Source of the DNA: Sperchopsis tessellata
Lineage: Eukaryota > Arthropoda > Insecta > Coleoptera > Hydrophilidae
Length of the DNA: 33,453 bases
Assembly: GCA_033557685.1 (NCBI GenBank)
Contig: JAWQRN010000234.1
Location: forward strand, 1 to 33,453
Direction of reading: 5' to 3'
Shown here piece by piece: positions 32,188 to 33,453 of this stretch. The notes under the pieces are model-generated. The model was given only the letters and a program-made list of their open reading frames with translations, did not search any database and was not told the origin of the DNA. Each line of letters begins with the position of its first letter. Position 1 is the stretch's first letter. Both the position numbers and the translations under genes were made by a program.

Positions 32188-32620
32188 TTAAGAGCGGTTT
32201 TTATTAAGAAGTTTGTTAATAAGACTCCATATTGCCTTAGATCTATTATCGGCCAGGTCAATAAAGCTAGCATAAAATTGCTTTTTTGCAGCGTTCACCT
32301 TCAGATTGTATTCAGTTTTTATAATGTATAAATATCTTTTTAATTCGGGATGATAATTTACTAAAGTTGTAATAAAATGAATGTGGTCTTTTAAGGCAAT
32401 GAGATCATAGTAAAGCCATTTTTTAGTATTTCGGTTGTTTTGATTTTTCACTGTAATAAGTGGAAAACATAGATTATAATAATTTGTAACGTTTGTATAA
32501 AATTGCCAAATTGATCGTTTACATCCTGCAAACCATAAAGTGTGTTCCATCCTCCAATATGGAGGAGAGACGAAAAGTTGTTATTATTGTCTGAATTATG
32601 AACAAGTTTCTACAATCTAC
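32188..32620 (-). pseudogene. LINE fragment, endonuclease-RT linker region (jockey/CR1-like)
   Basis: A minus-strand frame of 120 codons contains NYYNLCFPLITVKNQN, KKWLYYDLIALKDHIHF, LKRYLYIIKTEYNLKVNAAKK and FYASFIDLADNRSKAIWSLI. This is the lysine/tyrosine-rich stretch between endonuclease and RT, normally ..cFPlitvk....KpWit.el..lk......Yk.yrn.yn..i..AKk.yy...i....N.sK..W.iin. . Neither the RT palm nor the endonuclease active site is visible. Open frame but incomplete. Confidence 0.75.
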
Positions 32621-33453
32621 AGGAACACAAACTCGCAAATCAATATTTAGAATTTGTAGTCAGAAATAGCTGAACGCAAGACTGAGTCTAGTATAACCAT
32701 CAATCGAAAACTGAAACTTAAGATCTGATATCAGTGAATTTAAGGCTATCTTTAGAATTTTGAAAAATATTGATGTAGAAATTGTCAGTTATAAACACAT
32801 CTTTATCCTTAGAGTCAGTCAGTCGTTATATATATATAAGTATAATATACAATTTCTGAAGAAAAAACATCAACATCGTATACTGCAACATCTCTGTGGT
32901 TCCCAGATTTCCTACAAAAACTAGATTTTAAGCAGTCCATTACAAAATTCTGCAATTGATCTATGTACTGATACACACAAAATGACAAGGATTTAAAGTT
33001 TCCAAGAAGATTTCTAACTAATCGAATGAGTTTTTTATAGACTGTATATTTAGATACGAAATCTTGAATTAATTTTCAGATCGAACAAGTGCAGTGCATT
33101 AAAAGTGCTATTAAGATGAAAGATAAATGGATTATCAAGATAAACCATTTAATAAACAAACATTATGTATTAATAATCTATTCTCCGAGAGCATGTACAA
33201 TTGTACATTTTTATCATATGATTATCAATTAGTAAATCATATTGAAGCAATTAATATTTATCTTGTACTGATTGCTAACCACAACATATTAGAATTTAAA
33301 TATGCAACACAAGGTAGAAAACAAATTGCTATTATTGATTTGTTTTCTACTACATAAAACTGCCACGAAAATGTGCTGAGTTTGTGAATGAATGAAATTC
33401 AGTTCAAATAGTGAATCATGGGAACTGATTCATTACAATATATCATAACTTAT
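32621..33453. other. Probable intron or intergenic, nothing firm
   Basis: AT-rich sequence to the window end. A forward frame at 33127-33357 has no motif. Text upstream of the LINE fragment may be further decayed LINE sequence. No BCAP31 exon was recognised. Confidence 0.4.

Noticed and set aside
33127..33357. 76-codon plus-strand frame near the window end
   Set aside because: Biased AT-rich composition with no motif, start context or splice support.
1..33453. CRISPR array, operon or phage-type system
   Set aside because: No regularly spaced repeats, no ribosome-binding sites and no prokaryotic genes. All clear genes are spliced animal genes or eukaryotic transposable elements.

Overview
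This is a fragment of an AT-rich insect nuclear genome. The evidence is spliced host genes with GT..AG introns, animal-type genes (a Ly6/quiver-like GPI protein, KDM8/JMJD5, BCAP31), and a dense set of decayed insect retroelements. A beetle or another insect with a repeat-rich genome is plausible, but the species cannot be fixed from sequence alone. There is no sign of prokaryotic organisation.

Layout. Positions 1-1935 hold part of a dispersed repeat, then the 3' end of a Ty3/Gypsy-type element: integrase C-terminus, polypurine tract and LTR start. The last coding exon of a Ly6/uPAR-fold GPI-anchored protein lies at 2082-2299 (+). Positions 2300-9000 are AT-rich and show no gene. Positions 9031-11225 carry a broken non-LTR retrotransposon (+). 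Positions 11750-12385 carry an LTR-like promoter region and a second copy of the repeat seen at the window start. Positions 12440-14215 carry a LINE reverse transcriptase scrap and then an RTE-type LINE whose 5' part is inverted relative to its 3' part, the hallmark of twin priming. A tRNA-derived SINE, a decayed transposon-like ORF with a DGCGxQ motif, and a BEL/Pao pol remnant follow up to about 16170. A large RTE-type LINE on the minus strand covers 16640-18735.

The best preserved host gene is KDM8/JMJD5. I assembled it by hand from five exons (20285-24912, +) that join in frame into 432 residues, with the Fe(II) ligands H337, D339 and H416 intact. Its second intron holds a Penelope-like element and a jockey-like LINE scrap, both antisense to the gene. 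A 28-bp perfect palindrome lies in intron 1. An unexplained 78-codon open frame starts about 60 bp after the KDM8 stop.

Downstream are a second tRNA-derived SINE, a diverged inverted-repeat pair (25772-25995 and 28275-28590), a Tc1/mariner-like terminus and another LINE RT scrap. The 3' half of BCAP31 (minus strand, three exons, 29478-31460) ends in an ER-retrieval KKDD tail. Its 5' exons are not visible and probably lie beyond the window. A further LINE fragment sits at 32188-32620 (-).

The host genes do not form a pathway. They are independent loci separated by repeats. I found no convincing new biological system. The most informative items are the twin-primed LINE, the antisense Penelope insertion inside KDM8, the inverted-repeat pair and the orphan ORF after KDM8.
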